Of a DNA stretch of 64,000 nt, positions 24,228-37,465 are shown piece by piece. Each line of letters opens with the position of its first letter. Position 1 is the stretch's first letter. The position numbers were made by a program, and so were the translations under genes. A model generated the notes under the pieces. That model searched no databases, was not told the DNA's origin, and saw only the letters and a list, made by a program, of their open reading frames with translations. The DNA is from Candidatus Desulfosporosinus infrequens (GTDB lineage Bacteria; Bacillota; Desulfitobacteriia; Desulfitobacteriales; Desulfitobacteriaceae). The stretch lies in NCBI GenBank assembly GCA_900290375.1, contig OMOF01000101.1, forward strand, positions 29,560 through 93,559, written 5' to 3'.

Positions 24228-24298
24228 GGTTTAGAAGTTCAAAGATTGAACTTCTAATTTCAAGCCTCGATAATCGAACCTCGAACCTCGAACCACGC
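24228..24298. repeat. Heptad-periodic dyad array (fusA-tuf)
   Basis: ttgaact|tctaatt|tcaagcc|tcgataa|tcgaacc|tcgaacc|tcgaacc. Confidence 0.8.
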
Positions 24299-26377
24299 TT
24301 ACGCGCCTTGGCGCTTGGCAATGATGCCTTCAGCGATGCCTTTAGGCACTTCTTCATAATGGTCGAACTGCATCACGTAGACCCCTCGCCCTTGTGTGGC
24401 TGATCGCAAATCGGTCGAATAGCCAAACATCTCGGAAAGTGGGACAAATCCACGCACAACCTGGGTATTGTTGCGTGCTTCCATGCCTTCAATCCGTCCG
24501 CGACGTGAACTAATGTCCCCAATGACGTCTCCCATGTATTCCTCGGGTACCGTTACTTCAACCTTCATGACTGGTTCGATGATCGCTGGATCTGCCTTGA
24601 GGGCACCAGCCTTGAAAGCCATCGATCCGGCAATTTTAAACGCCATTTCTGAAGAGTCAACATCGTGGTAAGAACCGTCATAAACGGTAGCTCGTATGTC
24701 AAGAACAGGATATCCGGCCAGAATACCATTTTGCAAGGCTTCTTGGATACCAGCGCCAATCGGGTTGATATATTCCCTCGGAATAACTCCGCCGACCACT
24801 TTATTGACGAATTCAAAGCCGCTTCCTGGTTCAAGTGGGGTAAGTTCGATCCAGCAGTGTCCGTATTGTCCACGACCACCGGATTGGCGAACAAACTTCC
24901 CTTCGGATTTGACAGTCTTCCGAATGGTTTCTTTGTAAGCAACTTGCGGACGACCCACGTCGCATTGTACTTTAAATTCTCGTTGTAAACGGTCAACAAT
25001 AATCTCAAGATGGAGCTCGCCCATTCCTCCGATAATTGTTTGCCCAGTTTCCACATCAGTGTGCATTTTAAAAGTAGGATCTTCTTCAGCGAGACGAGAG
25101 AGTGCACCGCCCATTTTTTCCTGGTCAACTTTCGTTTTAGGCTCAATAGCCACATGGATAACCGGTTCGGGAAACACCATTCTTTCCAGAATGATCGGAC
25201 TCTTCTCATCACATAAAGTGTCGCCTGTTGTGGTATCTTTCAGGCCAATTGCCGCTGCAATGTCCCCTGAGCGTACTTCGGGGATATCTTCACGGTGATT
25301 AGCGTGCATTTGAAGCATGCGTCCAATGCGTTCTTTCTTGCCTTTTGTTGAGTTATAAACATAAGAACCTGCACTTAACACGCCTGAATACGTCCTGAAA
25401 AACGCCAATTTACCCACGAATGGGTCAGACATGATCTTAAAGGCCAACGCGGCAAACGGTTCGGTGTCCGAAGCGGTTCTTTGATCGTCCGCTCCGGTAT
25501 CTGGATGTACCCCTTTAATAGGGGGCACATCTAGTGGCGAAGGCATGTAATCAACGACACAGTCGAGCAGGGGCTGTACCCCTTTGTTCTTGAACGCTGA
25601 ACCACAAAGAACTGGGATGAACTTGTTCCCGATCACTCCGCGACGTATACCATCACGGATTTCTTGCTCAGACATTTCTGTCCCTTCGAGATACTTCGTC
25701 ATGAGTTCTTCACTCGTTTCAGCGACAGCCTCTACCAGTTTTTCACGATACTCGGCGGCCAATTCGACTAAGTCTTCAGGGATAGCACTGTGCACTTCAG
25801 TTGTGCCTAAGTCATCCGTATAGACAGTAGACGTCATAGTCACTAAATCTACGATACCTTTAAAATTGTCCTCGGCACCGATCGGTAACTGGATTGGAAC
25901 AGGGTTAGCCCCCAAACGGTCAGCTATCATTGAGACACCTCGGAAAAAATCAGCGCCCATCCGATCCATTTTATTAATAAAAGCAATCCGCGGTACTTTG
26001 TACTTATCCGCTTGACGCCAGACGGTTTCTGATTGAGGTTCAACTCCGCCGACAGAACAGAACACTGCTACTGCACCATCAAGTACCCGAAGAGATCGTT
26101 CTACTTCAACCGTGAAGTCCACGTGCCCTGGTGTGTCGATAATGTTAACGCGATTACTTCTCCACTCGCAGGTTGTAGCTGCCGAAGTAATGGTAATTCC
26201 GCGCTCTTGCTCTTGGATCATCCAGTCCATTGTGGCCGCACCATCATGAACTTCACCAATTTTATGCACTCGTCCAGTGTAAAAAAGAATACGTTCAGTT
26301 ACCGTTGTTTTCCCAGCATCAATGTGCGCCATGATTCCAATATTACGTGTATTTTCAAGTGAAAATGCTCTTGCCAC
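24299..26377 (-). CDS. fusA: Elongation factor G
   Basis: [43 protein letters not shown]. Confidence 0.99.
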   Translation of the reverse strand: MARAFSLENTRNIGIMAHIDAGKTTVTERILFYTGRVHKIGEVHDGAATMDWMIQEQERGITITSAATTCEWRSNRVNIIDTPGHVDFTVEVERSLRVLDGAVAVFCSVGGVEPQSETVWRQADKYKVPRIAFINKMDRMGADFFRGVSMIADRLGANPVPIQLPIGAEDNFKGIVDLVTMTSTVYTDDLGTTEVHSAIPEDLVELAAEYREKLVEAVAETSEELMTKYLEGTEMSEQEIRDGIRRGVIGNKFIPVLCGSAFKNKGVQPLLDCVVDYMPSPLDVPPIKGVHPDTGADDQRTASDTEPFAALAFKIMSDPFVGKLAFFRTYSGVLSAGSYVYNSTKGKKERIGRMLQMHANHREDIPEVRSGDIAAAIGLKDTTTGDTLCDEKSPIILERMVFPEPVIHVAIEPKTKVDQEKMGGALSRLAEEDPTFKMHTDVETGQTIIGGMGELHLEIIVDRLQREFKVQCDVGRPQVAYKETIRKTVKSEGKFVRQSGGRGQYGHCWIELTPLEPGSGFEFVNKVVGGVIPREYINPIGAGIQEALQNGILAGYPVLDIRATVYDGSYHDVDSSEMAFKIAGSMAFKAGALKADPAIIEPVMKVEVTVPEEYMGDVIGDISSRRGRIEGMEARNNTQVVRGFVPLSEMFGYSTDLRSATQGRGVYVMQFDHYEEVPKGIAEGIIAKRQGA

Positions 26378-26416
26378 TGTGAATCCCCCTTTCTGTCAAA
26401 ATCAGTATGCATCAAA

Positions 26417-26887
26417 CTACCATTTGTAATGCGCAAAAGCCTTATTCGCCTCTGCCATTTTATGCATATCCTCTTTCTTCTTGACAGAACCACCCGTATT
26501 GTTAGAGGCATCAAGTAATTCTCCAGCGATCTTTTCCTGCATGGTTTTCTCGCCGCGCTTTCGAGCCTGTGCGACAAGCCAGCGCAGTCCTAGTGTCGAG
26601 CGACGCTCTGCACGTACTTCGATAGGAACTTGATAATTAGCACCGCCAACTCGGCGAGCCTTGACTTCTAGGACCGGCATGACATTTTTTAGTGCTGTAC
26701 CAAAGACTTCAACGGGATCTTTACCGGATTTTTCTTGGATCATATTGAATGCGCTGTAGCAAATAGCCTCTGCCGTTCCTTTTTTACCATCTAACATAAT
26801 CTGATTGATGAACTTCGTTACGGTCTGATTCTTGTAAATCGGATCAGGCAGTACTTCGCGTTTCGCAACATATCCTTTACGTGGCAT
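26417..26887 (-). CDS. rpsG: 30S ribosomal protein S7
   Basis: [37 protein letters not shown]. Confidence 0.98.
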   Translation of the reverse strand: MPRKGYVAKREVLPDPIYKNQTVTKFINQIMLDGKKGTAEAICYSAFNMIQEKSGKDPVEVFGTALKNVMPVLEVKARRVGGANYQVPIEVRAERRSTLGLRWLVAQARKRGEKTMQEKIAGELLDASNNTGGSVKKKEDMHKMAEANKAFAHYKW

Positions 26888-26937
26888 TTATTTCCCTCCT
26901 TTGTATTGTATTCCCAAGGTTTCGATTATTTTGGTAT

Positions 26938-27357
26938 TTAGGCCTTTTTCGGACGTTTTGCACCGTATTTCGAGCGTCCTTGCGCACGTTTCTGCACAGC
27001 AGTTGTGTCCAAAGCACCACGAACAACGTGATAACGTACGCCTGGAAGGTCTTTAATACGACCACCACGGACGAGAACCACGGAGTGTTCTTGCAAATTG
27101 TGTCCGATGCCTGGGATATAAGATGTAATCTCAAACCCATTAGTCAAACGTACACGCGCAACCTTTCGCAGTGCCGAGTTAGGTTTTTTAGGGGTTGTGG
27201 TATAAACCCTGATGCAAACTCCCCGTTTTTGTGGGGAACCTCCTGATGGATATTGCTTACGTTTAAGAGAGTTATAGCCCCACTGTAAAGCTGGAGCTGT
27301 CGATTTTTGTGCAATTGTGGCGCGCCCTTTACGGATAAGTTGGTTGATTGTCGGCAT
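26938..27357 (-). CDS. rpsL: 30S ribosomal protein S12
   Basis: [35 protein letters not shown]. Confidence 0.98.
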   Translation of the reverse strand: MPTINQLIRKGRATIAQKSTAPALQWGYNSLKRKQYPSGGSPQKRGVCIRVYTTTPKKPNSALRKVARVRLTNGFEITSYIPGIGHNLQEHSVVLVRGGRIKDLPGVRYHVVRGALDTTAVQKRAQGRSKYGAKRPKKA

Positions 27358-27464
27358 GTCTCCACCTCCTTTCTAATCATATCGATATACAAGGAATTGC
27401 TTGCAGCAGCATTTAGCAAGCAATTCCAAAACCTACGTTTGGGTCTACAGATCCTTACCGGCCA

Positions 27465-27716
27465 CTAGTCTTCCAATACGGCCGCTACCGCTGTGCCTAC
27501 TTCGATCCCACATGCTTTTCCTAATTCTTTCATAGTGGGAACCTCAATTTGTTCCACCTGATGGTTATGGCACCATTCGAGAATTGGGCGAAGAACATGC
27601 ATTTCAGCATCTTTGGCTACATACACACGCCGAACAAGCCCTTTTTCCAAAGCTCGTTGGGTTTGTTTCAACCCGACAGTTTTCTGTTTGGCGTGTTTGA
27701 AGGTTTCATCAAGCAT
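27465..27716 (-). CDS. L7Ae-like K-turn-binding ribosomal protein
   Basis: MLDETFKHAKQKTVGLKQTQRALEKGLVRRVYVAKDAEMHVLRPI; position rpoC-L7Ae-rpsL as in Bacillus (rplGB). Confidence 0.92.
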   Translation of the reverse strand: MLDETFKHAKQKTVGLKQTQRALEKGLVRRVYVAKDAEMHVLRPILEWCHNHQVEQIEVPTMKELGKACGIEVGTAVAAVLED

Positions 27717-27765
27717 CAAAATGCTTTCCTCCTTAATCACACTATTGTAGTTTAGCATTTGCACT

Positions 27766-30700
27766 CTAAGGTGTCAATAATTCAACCTTATTTGGTTCCA
27801 AAGTTTTTATATTGCGATACCTCGACATGCCAGTTCCCGCTGGAATTAATTTACCAATGATTACATTTTCTTTTAACCCTAATAACGGATCGACTTTTCC
27901 TTTAATGGCCGCTTCTGTGAGAACCCGGGTTGTCTCTTGAAAAGAAGCCGCCGAGAGAAAGGAATCCGTCGCCAGTGATGCTTTAGTTATCCCCAAGAGT
28001 ACTGGGTGAGCTACAGCAGGTTCTCCACCTTCGCCAATGGCCCGTACATTTTCGTCTTGAAAATCAAAGACATCAATGAGGCCTCCAGGGAGCAGACTTG
28101 TATCACCGGCATCATCAATTTTTACTTTGCGCAACATCTGGCGGACCATGACTTCAATGTGTTTGTCGTTGATATCCACCCCTTGCAGCCGATATACCCG
28201 TTGAACTTCGCCAACCAGATATACCTGAACACCGCGTGGACCTTTGACTTTTAACATATCGTGCGGATTAATACTACCTTCTGTCAACTCGTCGCCAGCT
28301 TCGACCATCTGCCCTTCTTTAACACAAAGGCGGGATCCATAGGGAATGGAATAGATTATGTGCTCTTCGGTTTCAGTGAGCAGGTCTACTTCTCGCCGCC
28401 CTTTAACTTCACTAATCGACACCTTGCCAATCGCTTCCGAGATGATCGCTTGCCCTTTTGGTTTACGAGCTTCAAACAACTCTTCTACCCGTGGAAGACC
28501 TTGAGTTATATCATCCCCCGCCACGCCACCAGTGTGGAAGGTACGCATGGTTAGCTGAGTTCCAGGTTCTCCGATGGATTGAGCTGCGATGATCCCCACA
28601 GCCTCGCCCATCTCAACCGGGCGCCCTGTGGCAAGATTGCGACCGTAACATTTCTTGCAGACACCATAACGTGATTTGCAGGTGAGAACTGAACGTATTA
28701 TAGCCGAATCAAAGGCTTTAACAATATCCTCAGCTTGTTCCTCTGTTATTTCATATTCAGGAGTAGCGAGTACTTCTCCCGTCTCTGGATGCTGAATCTC
28801 TTCAAGAACAAAGCGACCGACTAGACGATCAATGAAGGGTTCAATAATTTCAGGACCATCTTTAATATCTTCCACCATAATACCGACTAATGTACCGCAG
28901 TCTTCTTCACGCACAATTACATCTTGAGATACATCCACTAACCGACGGGTCAGATAACCGGAGTCAGCTGTTCGCAATGCAGTATCTGCCAGACCTTTCC
29001 GTGCACCGTGGGAGGAAATAAAGTACTCCAAGACGGTCAGCCCTTCGCGGAAATTGGCTTTGATAGGCAACTCAATTGTTCGTCCAGAGGGATCTGCCAT
29101 GAGTCCCCGCATCCCTGCTAATTGTCTCAATTGTTGAATATTACCTCGGGCGCCTGACGTTGCCATCATATACACTGGGTTAAACTGATCGAGGGTATCC
29201 ATCAACGCTTGGGTAACCGTTTTTGTCGCCTTCGCCCAAGTATCAATGACCAGGTTGTAACGCTCTTCATCCGTAATCAAACCACGTCGATATTGTTGCT
29301 CTGTTTTAGCGACCGCGATGTCTGCCTTAGCAAGAATTTCCGTCTTCTCCTTCGGAACCGTAATATCCGTCAAACCGACGGTCATTCCCGCCCGAGTAGA
29401 GAATTTAAACCCTTGACTCTTCAGTCCGTCCAGCAACGAGGCCGTTGCTTCATAACCACACTTGCGATAGGTTTTGGCTACAATGTCTCCAAGGCCCTTT
29501 TTGCCTATTACTTCGTTGAAGTAGCCAACTTCAGGAGGAATGACGGAATTGAAGATTAATCGGCCAACCGTTGTCTCTAAGAGTTTCCCGTCACGACGAA
29601 CTTTTATAGCAGCCTGCAAGTGAACTACTTTTGAATCGTAGGCCAAGACAGCCTCATCATAATCTTTAAATATTTTTCCTTCTCCAAAAGCACCTGGGCG
29701 ATCCATAGTTAAATAGTAGGATCCTAACACCATGTCTTGGGTCGGAGTTTGCACTGGCCGACCGTCTTTAGGGTTCAGGATATTATGAGACGCCAACATC
29801 AGTAATCTCGCTTCAGACTGAGCCTCAGCAGACAAGGGAACGTGAACCGCCATTTGGTCACCGTCAAAGTCTGCGTTGTAAGCCGTACACACTAAGGGAT
29901 GGATCTGTAAGGCACGGCCTTCAACTAAAATTGGTTCAAATGCTTGAATTCCTAAACGATGAAGAGTTGGGGCACGATTCAGTAGCACTGGATGATCGGA
30001 GATAACTTCCTCGAGGACATCCCACACCTCAGGGCGCACTCTTTCAACCATACGTTTCGCGCTTTTAATATTGTGGGCATGACCATCTTGCACAAGTTTT
30101 TTCATCACAAACGGTTTAAAAAGTTCTAAGGCCATTTCTTTGGGAAGGCCGCACTGATGAAGCTTGAGATTTGGTCCGACAACAATAACCGACCGTCCAG
30201 AATAATCTACACGTTTTCCCAAAAGGTTCTGTCGAAAGCGTCCTTGTTTTCCCTTTAACATATCGCTCAAGGATTTAAGTGGGCGATTACCAGGACCAGT
30301 CACAGGACGTCCACGGCGGCCGTTGTCAATCAAGGCGTCAACCGCTTCTTGTAGCATCCGCTTTTCGTTTCTGACAATAATGTCTGGTGCACCTAGATCC
30401 AAAAGGCGCTTCAGACGATTATTACGATTGATGACGCGTCGATAGAGATCATTAAGATCCGAGGTAGCGAACCGACCGCCATCCAATTGAACCATCGGCC
30501 GCAATTCAGGCGGAATCACAGGAACCACATCCATGATCATCCACTCTGGGCGATTTCCAGACGTTTTGAAGGCTTCAACAACTTCGAGACGTCGGATCGC
30601 ACGTATTTTTCGTTGTCCAGATACTTCTTTTAACTCTACCCGAAGTTCGTCATTAAGTTTGTCTAAATCCATCTCTCCAAGCAGTTGTTTAACCGCTTCT

Positions 30701-31215
30701 GCTCCCATGGCAGCCTGGAAACGATCACCATACTTGTCACGATATTCTCTGTATTCTGTTTCCGTCAAAAGTTGTTTCTTCATCAGAGACGTATCTCCGG
30801 ACTCAGTCACAATATAGGAGACAAAATATAGAACTTTCTCCAAAGCGCGAGGGGACATGTCCAAAAGTAAACCCATGCGACTTGGGATCCCTTTAAAATA
30901 CCAAATATGAGAAACCGGAGCAGCGAGTACAATGTGCCCCATCCGTTCTCGACGAACTTTAGAACGGGTCACTTCGACTCCACAACGGTCACATACGATT
31001 CCTTTATACCGGACACGTTTATACTTTCCGCAGTGACATTCCCAGTCCCGAGTCGGACCAAAGATTTTTTCACAAAACAAACCTTCACGTTCCGGCTTTA
31101 AGGTCCGATAGTTTATGGTTTCAGGCTTCTTTACCTCTCCAAATGACCACTCACGAATCATATCCGGTGAAGCTAAGCCGATACGCATGCGGTCGAAGTT
31201 ATTGACGTCTAGCAA
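27766..31215 (-). CDS. rpoC: RNA polymerase beta' subunit
   Basis: [20 protein letters not shown] and zinc-binding N-terminus. Confidence 0.99.
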   Translation of the reverse strand: MLDVNNFDRMRIGLASPDMIREWSFGEVKKPETINYRTLKPEREGLFCEKIFGPTRDWECHCGKYKRVRYKGIVCDRCGVEVTRSKVRRERMGHIVLAAPVSHIWYFKGIPSRMGLLLDMSPRALEKVLYFVSYIVTESGDTSLMKKQLLTETEYREYRDKYGDRFQAAMGAEAVKQLLGEMDLDKLNDELRVELKEVSGQRKIRAIRRLEVVEAFKTSGNRPEWMIMDVVPVIPPELRPMVQLDGGRFATSDLNDLYRRVINRNNRLKRLLDLGAPDIIVRNEKRMLQEAVDALIDNGRRGRPVTGPGNRPLKSLSDMLKGKQGRFRQNLLGKRVDYSGRSVIVVGPNLKLHQCGLPKEMALELFKPFVMKKLVQDGHAHNIKSAKRMVERVRPEVWDVLEEVISDHPVLLNRAPTLHRLGIQAFEPILVEGRALQIHPLVCTAYNADFDGDQMAVHVPLSAEAQSEARLLMLASHNILNPKDGRPVQTPTQDMVLGSYYLTMDRPGAFGEGKIFKDYDEAVLAYDSKVVHLQAAIKVRRDGKLLETTVGRLIFNSVIPPEVGYFNEVIGKKGLGDIVAKTYRKCGYEATASLLDGLKSQGFKFSTRAGMTVGLTDITVPKEKTEILAKADIAVAKTEQQYRRGLITDEERYNLVIDTWAKATKTVTQALMDTLDQFNPVYMMATSGARGNIQQLRQLAGMRGLMADPSGRTIELPIKANFREGLTVLEYFISSHGARKGLADTALRTADSGYLTRRLVDVSQDVIVREEDCGTLVGIMVEDIKDGPEIIEPFIDRLVGRFVLEEIQHPETGEVLATPEYEITEEQAEDIVKAFDSAIIRSVLTCKSRYGVCKKCYGRNLATGRPVEMGEAVGIIAAQSIGEPGTQLTMRTFHTGGVAGDDITQGLPRVEELFEARKPKGQAIISEAIGKVSISEVKGRREVDLLTETEEHIIYSIPYGSRLCVKEGQMVEAGDELTEGSINPHDMLKVKGPRGVQVYLVGEVQRVYRLQGVDINDKHIEVMVRQMLRKVKIDDAGDTSLLPGGLIDVFDFQDENVRAIGEGGEPAVAHPVLLGITKASLATDSFLSAASFQETTRVLTEAAIKGKVDPLLGLKENVIIGKLIPAGTGMSRYRNIKTLEPNKVELLTP

Positions 31216-31241
31216 TCCTTATCGCTCCTTTCGTCCGGGGA

Positions 31242-34200
31242 CTATTTGAGATCGCCAAGATCTATATCTTCTTCCTCAAGGACTCCCTCATTTAACTCAT
31301 CAAGCGACTCATCCTCATCAATAATAAGTTCATCTTCGTCGGCGATGAGTTCATCCTCATCGATAATGAGTTCATCTTCATCCTTTGTAGCAACTATGCG
31401 AGTTGCCGGCGGTGGGAGTTCCTCATGTAGATCAATGCCGAGTTCCTTTGCCGTCTCCGTAATATCCTCATCGGTATCATGAATCGCAATTTCTCGATCA
31501 TCGGCTGATAAGACTCTCACATCGAGCCCCAAACTCTGCATTTCTTTGATCAATACCTTAAATGATTCGGGAATTCCTGGTTCAGGAATATTCTCACCTT
31601 TGACGATCGCTTCGTACGTCTTTACTCGACCAACAACATCGTCTGATTTTACCGTTAAAATCTCTTGCAAGGTATAAGCAGCACCATACGCTTCCAACGC
31701 CCATACTTCCATTTCCCCGAAACGTTGGCCTCCGAATTGTGCTTTACCGCCCAACGGTTGCTGCGTCACTAGCGAGTAAGGACCCGTCGAACGGGCATGG
31801 ATCTTATCGTCGACCAAATGATGAAGCTTAAGCACATACATGTAACCGACTGTAATCTTACTGTCAAACGGGTCTCCTGTACGTCCGTCATACAACATGG
31901 TCTTACCATCAGCTGGAAGGCCGGCTTTCTCCAAGGTCTCAAAAATATCATCTTCTGTCGCACCGTCAAAGACTGGGGTTGCAATGCGAATCCCCAAGGC
32001 CTTAGCTGCCCTGCCCAAATGTGTTTCCAGAACCTGACCGATATTCATTCGAGATGGCACTCCCAAAGGATTGAGAACGATTTCAACAGGGGTGCCATCT
32101 GGCAGAAAGGGCATATCTTCTTGACGCATGATTCGCGATATAACCCCTTTGTTCCCGTGGCGACCCGCCACCTTGTCTCCCACAGAAATCTTTCTCTTTT
32201 GGGCGATGTATACACGAACGAGTTGATTTACACCGGGAGACAATTCATCTCCGTTTTCACGTGTGAAAACCTTTACATCCACAATTTTCCCGGCTTCGCC
32301 GTGAGGTACACGTAAGGAAGTATCACGGACCTCACGCGCCTTCTCTCCGAAAATCGCACGGAGGAGACGTTCTTCTGCCGTGAGCTCCGTCTCACCTTTG
32401 GGGGTTACTTTTCCAACCAGAATATCTCCCGGGCGGACTTCTGCTCCGATGCGGATAATTCCACGCTCATCAAGGTCTTTCAAAACATCTTCTCCAACGT
32501 TGGGAATGTCTCGAGTAATCTCTTCCGGACCTAGCTTCGTGTCGCGAGCATCCGATTCATACTCTTCAATATGAATGGATGTATAATAATCTTCCCGAAG
32601 AAGCTTTTCGCTAATCAGGATCGCATCCTCATAGTTATACCCTTCCCAAGTCATGAAAGCCACCAGTACATTGCGTCCCAGAGCAAGTTCTCCATGGTCA
32701 GTCGACGGACCATCTGCAATAATTTGGCTTGCTTCAACCCGTTCCCCTTTCATGACAATAGGTCTCTGATTGATACAGGTCCCTTGGTTGGAACGCGAGT
32801 ATTTAAGGAGCTTATGTTTTTCCGTTGTCCCATCATCATGAAGAACAATGATTTCGTCTGCGGTCGCTCGCTCCACAACTCCAGCTTGTTTAGTGATCGC
32901 ACAAACACCAGAGTCCTTAGCGGTCTTGTACTCCATCCCTGTCCCAACGTAAGGGGAATCCGTACGCAAGAGCGGCACTGCCTGACGTTGCATGTTTGAT
33001 CCCATTAGGGCCCGATTCGCATCATCATGTTCAAGAAATGGGATAAGCGCCGTGGCGATGGATACCATTTGCTTGGGGGATACGTCCATGTAGTCAACTT
33101 GACTGGGCGACACATGAACAAAATCCGGGCCATGGCGACCATCAATTTTATCCCCGACGAAATTAAAATTCTCATCTAGGGGCGCATTCGCCTGAGCCAC
33201 AACATATTTTTCTTCTTCGTCAGCGGTTAAGTAATGGATTTGCTCTGTAACTCTACCATTCTCTTTATCCACCATGCGGTAAGGAGCTTCAATGAACCCA
33301 AAAGGATTAATACGTCCAAAAGTCGCCAAAGAACCAATCAGCCCGATGTTCGGACCTTCTGGCGTCTCTACTGGACACATCCTTCCATAGTGAGAATGGT
33401 GAACGTCCCGCACTTCAAAACCTGCGCGTTCCCTGCTCAATCCGCCAGGTCCCAAAGCGCTCAAACGGCGCTTATGAGTTAACTCGGCCAATGGATTTGT
33501 TTGATCCATAAATTGAGATAACTGACTGCTACCAAAAAACTCTTTGATGGCTGCTACGACCGGTCGGATATTGATTAATACTTGTGGCGTAATCACTTCA
33601 ACATCTTGAATCGTCATCCGCTCACGAACTACGCGTTCCATACGGGACAATCCAATCCGGAATTGATTCTGAAGAAGTTCTCCAACAGAACGCAAGCGAC
33701 GATTCCCTAAATGGTCGATATCATCTTTATGTCCCTGTCCGTCCATTAAGGAGAGCAACCGTTTAACACTGGCCACGATATCTCCGCGGGTCAAATGTCG
33801 AACCTCCATCGGAGGCATGTTGTCAGGATCTTGAAAATCCACAAGTTTCTTATTGAGTTTGTAACGACCCACCTTAGCTAGATCATAGCGTTTAGCATCA
33901 AAAAACAGTGCTTCCAACAATGAACGAGCACTGTCGACTGTTGGGGGCTCCCCAGGTCTCAACCGTTTGTAGATTTCCACTAAAGCTTCTTCGGTTGACT
34001 CAGAGTTGTCTCTTTCTAAAGTAGCACGAATATATTCATTATCGTTAAACAGCTCCATGATCTGGCCGTTACTAGCATATCCCAAAGCACGAATAAGAAC
34101 GGTGCCCGGCAATTTTCGTGTTCGATCTACCCTTACAAAGATATTATCGTTCACATCCGATTCGAATTCCAACCAAGCTCCACGATTCGGAATAACTGTA

Positions 34201-34679
34201 GCCCCAAAGAGTTTCTTACCACTCGCATCAATTTGTTCTGAATAATAGACTCCTGGCGAGCGTACAAGTTGGCTCACGATAACACGTTCGGCACCGTTAA
34301 TGATAAACGTACCTTTGTCTGTCATCAGTGGGAAATCCCCCATAAAGACTTCCTGTTCCTTTACCTCTCCAGTTTCCTTGTTAATCAGGCGTACTTTTAC
34401 GCGTAGAGGCGCAGCGAATGTGACATCACGCTCTTTACACTCCTCTACCTGGTATTTAGCCTCCCCTAAGCTATAATCAATAAATTCCAAAACGAGATTG
34501 CCCGTGAAATCTTGAATCGGGGAGATATCGCGAAACATATCGCGTAACCCTTCATCAAGAAACCAACGATAGGAGTTCTGCTGAATTTCAATCAAATTCG
34601 GCATGTCGAGGACTTCCCGGATCCTGGAGTAGCTCCAGCGCTCCCGTGTCCCAACCTTAACAGGATAGAACATTTGCAT
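31242..34679 (-). CDS. rpoB: RNA polymerase beta subunit with acidic C-terminal tail
   Basis: 1145 aa; [59 protein letters not shown]. Confidence 0.99.
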   Translation of the reverse strand: MQMFYPVKVGTRERWSYSRIREVLDMPNLIEIQQNSYRWFLDEGLRDMFRDISPIQDFTGNLVLEFIDYSLGEAKYQVEECKERDVTFAAPLRVKVRLINKETGEVKEQEVFMGDFPLMTDKGTFIINGAERVIVSQLVRSPGVYYSEQIDASGKKLFGATVIPNRGAWLEFESDVNDNIFVRVDRTRKLPGTVLIRALGYASNGQIMELFNDNEYIRATLERDNSESTEEALVEIYKRLRPGEPPTVDSARSLLEALFFDAKRYDLAKVGRYKLNKKLVDFQDPDNMPPMEVRHLTRGDIVASVKRLLSLMDGQGHKDDIDHLGNRRLRSVGELLQNQFRIGLSRMERVVRERMTIQDVEVITPQVLINIRPVVAAIKEFFGSSQLSQFMDQTNPLAELTHKRRLSALGPGGLSRERAGFEVRDVHHSHYGRMCPVETPEGPNIGLIGSLATFGRINPFGFIEAPYRMVDKENGRVTEQIHYLTADEEEKYVVAQANAPLDENFNFVGDKIDGRHGPDFVHVSPSQVDYMDVSPKQMVSIATALIPFLEHDDANRALMGSNMQRQAVPLLRTDSPYVGTGMEYKTAKDSGVCAITKQAGVVERATADEIIVLHDDGTTEKHKLLKYSRSNQGTCINQRPIVMKGERVEASQIIADGPSTDHGELALGRNVLVAFMTWEGYNYEDAILISEKLLREDYYTSIHIEEYESDARDTKLGPEEITRDIPNVGEDVLKDLDERGIIRIGAEVRPGDILVGKVTPKGETELTAEERLLRAIFGEKAREVRDTSLRVPHGEAGKIVDVKVFTRENGDELSPGVNQLVRVYIAQKRKISVGDKVAGRHGNKGVISRIMRQEDMPFLPDGTPVEIVLNPLGVPSRMNIGQVLETHLGRAAKALGIRIATPVFDGATEDDIFETLEKAGLPADGKTMLYDGRTGDPFDSKITVGYMYVLKLHHLVDDKIHARSTGPYSLVTQQPLGGKAQFGGQRFGEMEVWALEAYGAAYTLQEILTVKSDDVVGRVKTYEAIVKGENIPEPGIPESFKVLIKEMQSLGLDVRVLSADDREIAIHDTDEDITETAKELGIDLHEELPPPATRIVATKDEDELIIDEDELIADEDELIIDEDESLDELNEGVLEEEDIDLGDLK

Positions 34680-34921
34680 TTCACCCCTCAGTACGGTTTC
34701 CTCTCAGTGAGGCATTATATATTGACATATACAGCCAAAAGCAAGGCCTTTTAATAGAACCTCGCTTTAACTGTTTATGGTGTTCCGTTTAGTATGATGA
34801 TTTCAAGATAATATCTCCTTATCATCCAAATAAACACAAAATATTTCCATTGTTTACAAATTATTACCATACCATGGACTTATTAAGCAATAATCCCAAG
34901 AGGTCATGGTAACATTCATAA

Positions 34922-34950
34922 ATTATACCAAAATACTAATACCATGTCAA
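34922..34950 (-). promoter_or_regulatory. Consensus sigma-A promoter upstream of rpoB
   Basis: Minus strand TTGACA-17 nt-TATAAT (34945-34950 / 34922-34927). Confidence 0.85.
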
Positions 34951-35004
34951 GGATCATTTTATAGTTTATGTAATTAACCGCATGCGTCTCTTCCGACATA
35001 AATT

Positions 35005-35040
35005 AAAAAGGTACCCTCTTCGAGAGAGTACCTTTTTTTC
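35005..35040 (-). terminator. Terminator/attenuator hairpin between rplL and rpoB
   Basis: GGTACTCTCTCGAAGAGGGTACC followed by TTTTT on minus; T-run also on plus. Confidence 0.8.
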
Positions 35041-35098
35041 TTGAAACTCAGGCACATTCAGAAAAATCATAAAGTGAGTCTTATTTTCTTACTTATAC

Positions 35099-35473
35099 CT
35101 ATTTAACTTCGACGGTTGCGCCTGCTTCTACTAATTTAGCTTTCAAAGCCTCAGCTTCGTCTTTGGTAATTTTTTCTTTGACTGCCTTAGGCGCATTATC
35201 TACGAGATCTTTAGCTTCTTTCAGACCTAAACCTGTTGCTTCACGAACGACTTTGATAACCGCGATTTTAGAAGCTCCGCAATTCATGAGCATGACATCA
35301 AATTCTGTCTTTTCTTCTACTTCTTCAGCAACAGCAGCAGCAGCTACTCCTGCAACAGCTACTGGAGCAGCTGCGCTTACACCAAATTCTACTTCGAACG
35401 CCTTAACGAGTTCGGATAGTTCGAGAACTGTTAACCCTTTAACTGTTTCGAGAATTTCATTTACTTTAGACAT
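35099..35473 (-). CDS. rplL: 50S ribosomal protein L7/L12
   Basis: [39 protein letters not shown]. Confidence 0.98.
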   Translation of the reverse strand: MSKVNEILETVKGLTVLELSELVKAFEVEFGVSAAAPVAVAGVAAAAVAEEVEEKTEFDVMLMNCGASKIAVIKVVREATGLGLKEAKDLVDNAPKAVKEKITKDEAEALKAKLVEAGATVEVK

Positions 35474-35526
35474 TTTAATTTCCCCCTTAAAATATGAATG
35501 CTTTCTGCTTCAGAAGATTCTTCAAA

Positions 35527-36054
35527 TTATTGAGCCGCTTTGAGTTTACGCAACTCTTCCAAGGCGTATCCCATTTTGCGAATCGGTCCTTGAAGGACGT
35601 TGGCCATACCAGTAAGTGGTGCCTGCATGCCACGTAGGACCATAGCAAGGAGAACTTCGCGTGAAGGAAGTTCAGCCAGAGCTTTAACTCCCTCAGCGTC
35701 AATTACCTTCCCGTCCAGAACCCCAGCCTTTATTTTAAAGGTTTTAAGTTTATTTACTTTCGCAAACTCCATTAAAACTTTGGCTGGAGCGACTGGGTCT
35801 GCACTAAAAGCGAGTGCTGTCGGGCCTTTAAGATACGAATCAAGGCCTTCTACCCCTACTTCATTGGCTGCGCGACTTACGAGTGTATTTTTCATAACTC
35901 GATACTCCACTCCAGCTTCGCGCAATTTGGTACGTAATTGCGTCACTTGAGCCACTGTCAAACCACGGTAGTCAGCTATGACAATCCCCGAAGCTTGTTG
36001 GAACTTTTCTTTAATTTCCGAGACTACTTGACCTTTTTCTTCCATATTAGGCAT
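35527..36054 (-). CDS. rplJ: 50S ribosomal protein L10
   Basis: VSEIKEKFQQASGIVIADYRGLTVAQVTQLRTKLREAGVEYRVMKNTL. Confidence 0.98.
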   Translation of the reverse strand: MPNMEEKGQVVSEIKEKFQQASGIVIADYRGLTVAQVTQLRTKLREAGVEYRVMKNTLVSRAANEVGVEGLDSYLKGPTALAFSADPVAPAKVLMEFAKVNKLKTFKIKAGVLDGKVIDAEGVKALAELPSREVLLAMVLRGMQAPLTGMANVLQGPIRKMGYALEELRKLKAAQ

Positions 36055-36084
36055 TCTGTGTACCTCCTTCCTTCAGATAAACTC

Positions 36085-36200
36085 AGCAAAAAACCTCCGC
36101 GTCTGCAGAGGTTTAGAATGCCAAAGAAATATCTATCGGCGCATCTTCCAACCTCGGCAGGACATTAAGCCTTGCGGCACCTGCTTTCTACAGCGGACTT
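36085..36200 (-). ncRNA. L10 leader (autoregulatory r-protein leader)
   Basis: Minus strand AGCAGGTGCCGCAAGGCTTAATGTCCTGCCGAGGTTGGAAGATGCGCCGA plus terminator-like CCTCTGCAGACGCGGAGGTTTTTT; matches the known L10 leader core. Confidence 0.85.
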
Positions 36201-36256
36201 CATTAAGTTGTGGTAAGTCTATCCCATTTACAGGATGCTGTCAAGAGCTACTCTCT

Positions 36257-36949
36257 TTACAGAGCTTTGGCAGGGTTAATACGCACGCCAGGTCCCATGG
36301 TTGAGGAAACCGTAATGCTTCGGATGTATTGACCCTTCGCGGCCGCAGGCTTAGCTTTAACCAAGACCTCAGCTAACACACGATAGTTCTCTAACAGCTG
36401 GTCCGTACTAAACGAGGCTTTACCGATTGGTGCATGGATGATACCAGCCTTTTCCGCACGGTATTCAATCTTACCAGCTTTGATTTCTTTGATCGCACGA
36501 GCTACATCGAGGGTGACTGTTCCAGTTTTCGGGTTTGGCATAAGACCTTTAGGTCCGAGAACACGACCTAGTTTACCAACCATCCCCATCATGTCTGGAG
36601 TTGCAACAACCACTTCAAAACCAAACCAACCTTGCTCAATCTTCGCAATCATGTCTTCCGCGCCGACAAAGTCTGCACCAGCCAATTCTGCTTCCTTGGC
36701 CTTATCCCCTTTAGCAAATACCAAGACTGAACGGGTTTTGCCCGTACCGTTCGGCAACACAATAGCGCCGCGAATTTGTTGGTCTGCATGACGGGTGTCA
36801 ATGCCCAGTTTAATAGCAACTTCAACGGTTTCATCAAACTTTGCTTTGGCGTTAGTTTTGACAATTGCAAATGCCTCTGTGGGTTCATGGAACGCATTGC
36901 GATCAAAAGATTTTACAGCCTCTTGATATTTTTTACCTACTTTAGCCAT
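36257..36949 (-). CDS. rplA: 50S ribosomal protein L1
   Basis: [41 protein letters not shown]. Confidence 0.98.
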   Translation of the reverse strand: MAKVGKKYQEAVKSFDRNAFHEPTEAFAIVKTNAKAKFDETVEVAIKLGIDTRHADQQIRGAIVLPNGTGKTRSVLVFAKGDKAKEAELAGADFVGAEDMIAKIEQGWFGFEVVVATPDMMGMVGKLGRVLGPKGLMPNPKTGTVTLDVARAIKEIKAGKIEYRAEKAGIIHAPIGKASFSTDQLLENYRVLAEVLVKAKPAAAKGQYIRSITVSSTMGPGVRINPAKAL

Positions 36950-37000
36950 TCTATTAACCTCCTTGTGGTAATGCGGGACTTAGCCCTCCCACAACTTATT

Positions 37001-37429
37001 TTAACCTTCGACGATATCAATGCCCATACTCCGCGCTGTACCTTCAACCATGCGCATCGCAGCTTCAACACTCGCTGCATTCAAGTCTTTCATCTTAATG
37101 TCCGCGATCTCGCGCACCTTTGATTTAGGGACACTCGCAACTTTTTTGCGATTCGGCTCGGCGGAGCCTGAAGTAATGTTTGCTGCTTTCTTAAGCAACA
37201 CCGCAGCCGGCGGAGTTTTGGTGATAAAGGTAAAGGAGCGATCTTCATAGACAGTGATTTCAACCGGAATGATAAGTCCCGCTTGATCCTTTGTGCGCTC
37301 GTTGTATTCTTTGCAGAAGGCCATAATGTTGACCCCATGTTGACCCAGAGCCGGGCCAACCGGAGGTGCCGGTGTGGCTTTCCCCGCCGTAATCGCTAAT
37401 TTCACTAAACCAATTACTTTTTTTGCCAT
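37001..37429 (-). CDS. rplK: 50S ribosomal protein L11
   Basis: [43 protein letters not shown]. Confidence 0.98.
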   Translation of the reverse strand: MAKKVIGLVKLAITAGKATPAPPVGPALGQHGVNIMAFCKEYNERTKDQAGLIIPVEITVYEDRSFTFITKTPPAAVLLKKAANITSGSAEPNRKKVASVPKSKVREIADIKMKDLNAASVEAAMRMVEGTARSMGIDIVEG

Positions 37430-37465
37430 TGTCATTACACCTCCTTGTTAGGATAATCTCTACTT

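Noticed and set aside
35330-35400. Alanine-rich repeat in rplL
   Set aside because: Normal L7/L12 hinge region.
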